NCBI RefSeq assembly: GCF_900129215.1 | Contig: NZ_FQUQ01000001.1 | Coordinates: 62,001 to 126,000, forward strand | From: Pedobacter caeni | GTDB lineage: Bacteria; Bacteroidota; Bacteroidia; Sphingobacteriales; Sphingobacteriaceae | Direction of reading: 5' to 3' | Length of the DNA: 64,000 nt | Part shown: positions 63,243 to 64,000 of the stretch, piece by piece | How positions within the stretch are numbered: position 1 is the first letter of the stretch | Layout of the letters: each line of letters opens with the position of its first letter | Program-made: the position numbers and the translations under genes | Notes under the pieces: generated by a model | Database searches by the model: none | What the model was told of the DNA's origin: nothing | The model's input: the letters and a program-made list of their open reading frames with translations, nothing else

Positions 63243-64000
63243 GATGATCTTGGTCTAAGGTTGAATAATCTATGATATTGGCTACCAGGTAATAAATATA
63301 TCGCTCCACAACATATCCAAGCCCTAATCTGTTAACCAGTAAATGCAGATAAGTCATCAGAATATGCGATGCTTTGCTGGGAAGTTCGATAGATTTAAAG
63401 GCTGACTTTCTCGTCAATAGTTCTGTCTGCCATTGTTGCAACAGCTTTTCTACCTGTGTGCTTTGGCCTGATATATTGGTTATTTTTGCTGTAATTCCGT
63501 TATTTAAATGTTCACCGGAAGTGTTTGACAGCAGTTCTTGCAGGCGCTGGATAATGTCGGCCAGCATCGGTAGCTGTTCTGTAAAGTCAGGCAAACCATT
63601 GGCATAAAATTCCTCTTCAACAGGGCTGTCGGTAGCAGTTATATTGGTGCTGGCTTTGCTTGCTTCATGAAACAGTTTTGCAATCTCCTGCGGTCCTTCA
63701 TCCAGCACACCTACCATCATTACACAAATATCTATAAGAATGGTTAGCCGGGCGGCCATATTTCCTCTGGTGAGTTTTAACAGGTTAAATGCAAAAGACG
63801 AGGAAAAGACAAAATGCGATTCACTAATGGTCTGTGCCGCACCGCGACCGTAACGATGATATTCAAAATGGTAAGGCATTTCCACAATTTTTACCTCATT
63901 GTACAATGCTTCGGTCTTTTCAAGTTGTACCAGTCCCAATTGTTCCTGGAAGGCCTGCATTTCTGTAGCAAATGCCTGGTATCGTGCAGCGTTTTGTGGC
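63226..64000 (-). CDS. LanB C-terminal / thiopeptide-type bacteriocin biosynthesis protein (partial, runs off the window)
   Basis: Only the 3' part is present; the frame is open to the right edge (upstream codons give NAARYQAFATEMQAFQEQ), so the ATG at 63960 is probably internal. The family marks of the SpaB_C / thiopeptide-type elimination domain are visible: a VEMPYHFEYHRYG strand (Y-x-x-E-x-x-RYG pattern), a following SHFVFSSSFAFNLL helix, and near the end SHILMTYLHLLVNRLGLGYV matching the HM-x2-NRL element. In class I lanthipeptide and thiopeptide pathways this domain removes glutamate from glutamylated Ser/Thr to give dehydroamino acids. The glutamylation domain and the precursor peptide should lie beyond the window edge. 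Confidence 0.75.
   Translation of the reverse strand, partial: PQNAARYQAFATEMQAFQEQLGLVQLEKTEALYNEVKIVEMPYHFEYHRYGRGAAQTISESHFVFSSSFAFNLLKLTRGNMAARLTILIDICVMMVGVLDEGPQEIAKLFHEASKASTNITATDSPVEEEFYANGLPDFTEQLPMLADIIQRLQELLSNTSGEHLNNGITAKITNISGQSTQVEKLLQQWQTELLTRKSAFKSIELPSKASHILMTYLHLLVNRLGLGYVVERYIYYLVANIIDYSTLDQDHHVSTQ

Noticed and set aside
1..64000. tRNA, rRNA, CRISPR arrays, intact insertion sequences or integrase genes
   Set aside because: None was recognised by eye on either strand; no transposase or Cas-like motif appears in any supported protein.

Overview
The window reads as chromosomal DNA of a Bacteroidota species, most likely Sphingobacteriaceae (Pedobacter- or Mucilaginibacter-like). 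The basis is four SusC/SusD outer-membrane pairs, two FecI/FecR-type sigma/anti-sigma pairs, a hybrid two-component regulator with sensor propeller and AraC output, a C-terminal type IX secretion sorting domain, weak Shine-Dalgarno signals, and promoter boxes of the Bacteroidota type (TTTG / TAnnTTTG). No rRNA, tRNA, CRISPR array or intact insertion sequence was recognised.

Layout. 1-2.6 kb (AT-rich): a small membrane protein, an ECF sigma factor with its zinc-finger anti-sigma factor, and an alpha/beta hydrolase broken by a frameshift. 2.8-6.2 kb: an aldo/keto reductase with an AraC regulator (more GC-rich), then a crotonase-family gene divergent from an HxlR regulator. 6.2-14.6 kb (minus): ECF sigma, FecR, SusC with STN domain, SusD, a scar holding fragments of two lost genes, and a TlpA-like thioredoxin. 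15-17.1 kb: siderophore-interacting protein, AraC regulator and gene debris. 17.2-28.1 kb (plus): ECF sigma, FecR, SusC, SusD, a Tat-exported protein of unknown function and a GH2 enzyme, closed by a UUCG terminator. 28.1-29.0 kb: gene-poor. 29.0-41.2 kb (plus): two secreted proteins (one a clan GH-A hydrolase with a T9SS tail), SusC, SusD and an HTCS regulator. 41.3-57.5 kb: a starch/maltose locus, with MFS transporter, esterase, alcohol dehydrogenase and CBM20-like esterase on the minus strand, and AraC regulator, PhyH-type dioxygenase, GH13 amylase, SusC, SusD, SusE and GH65 phosphorylase on the plus strand. 57.5-64.0 kb (minus): a tightly packed operon with a LanB C-terminal-like protein (runs off the window), a methyltransferase-aminotransferase fusion, an SDR fused to an unknown domain, and a subtilase. 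This looks like a RiPP (lanthipeptide/thiopeptide-like) biosynthesis operon.

How the parts work together. Each SusCD block imports a glycan or other ligand across the outer membrane. Surface or periplasmic enzymes cut it, and a local regulator (FecI/FecR, HTCS or AraC) senses the product. In the starch locus GH13, SusCDE, the MFS permease and GH65 form a coherent route from alpha-glucan to glucose-1-phosphate.

Main observation. Both FecR-linked susC genes have, antisense to their 5' leaders, the same unannotated architecture: a TTTG/TACATTTG promoter over the susC start codon, a stem with a 17-nt loop, two conserved single-stranded blocks, and a GC-rich hairpin followed by a U-run. Each would make an RNA of about 120 nt. 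The stems differ in sequence but keep pairing, as expected of a conserved antisense RNA. It resembles the cis-antisense RNAs known from some Bacteroides polysaccharide loci (DonS type).
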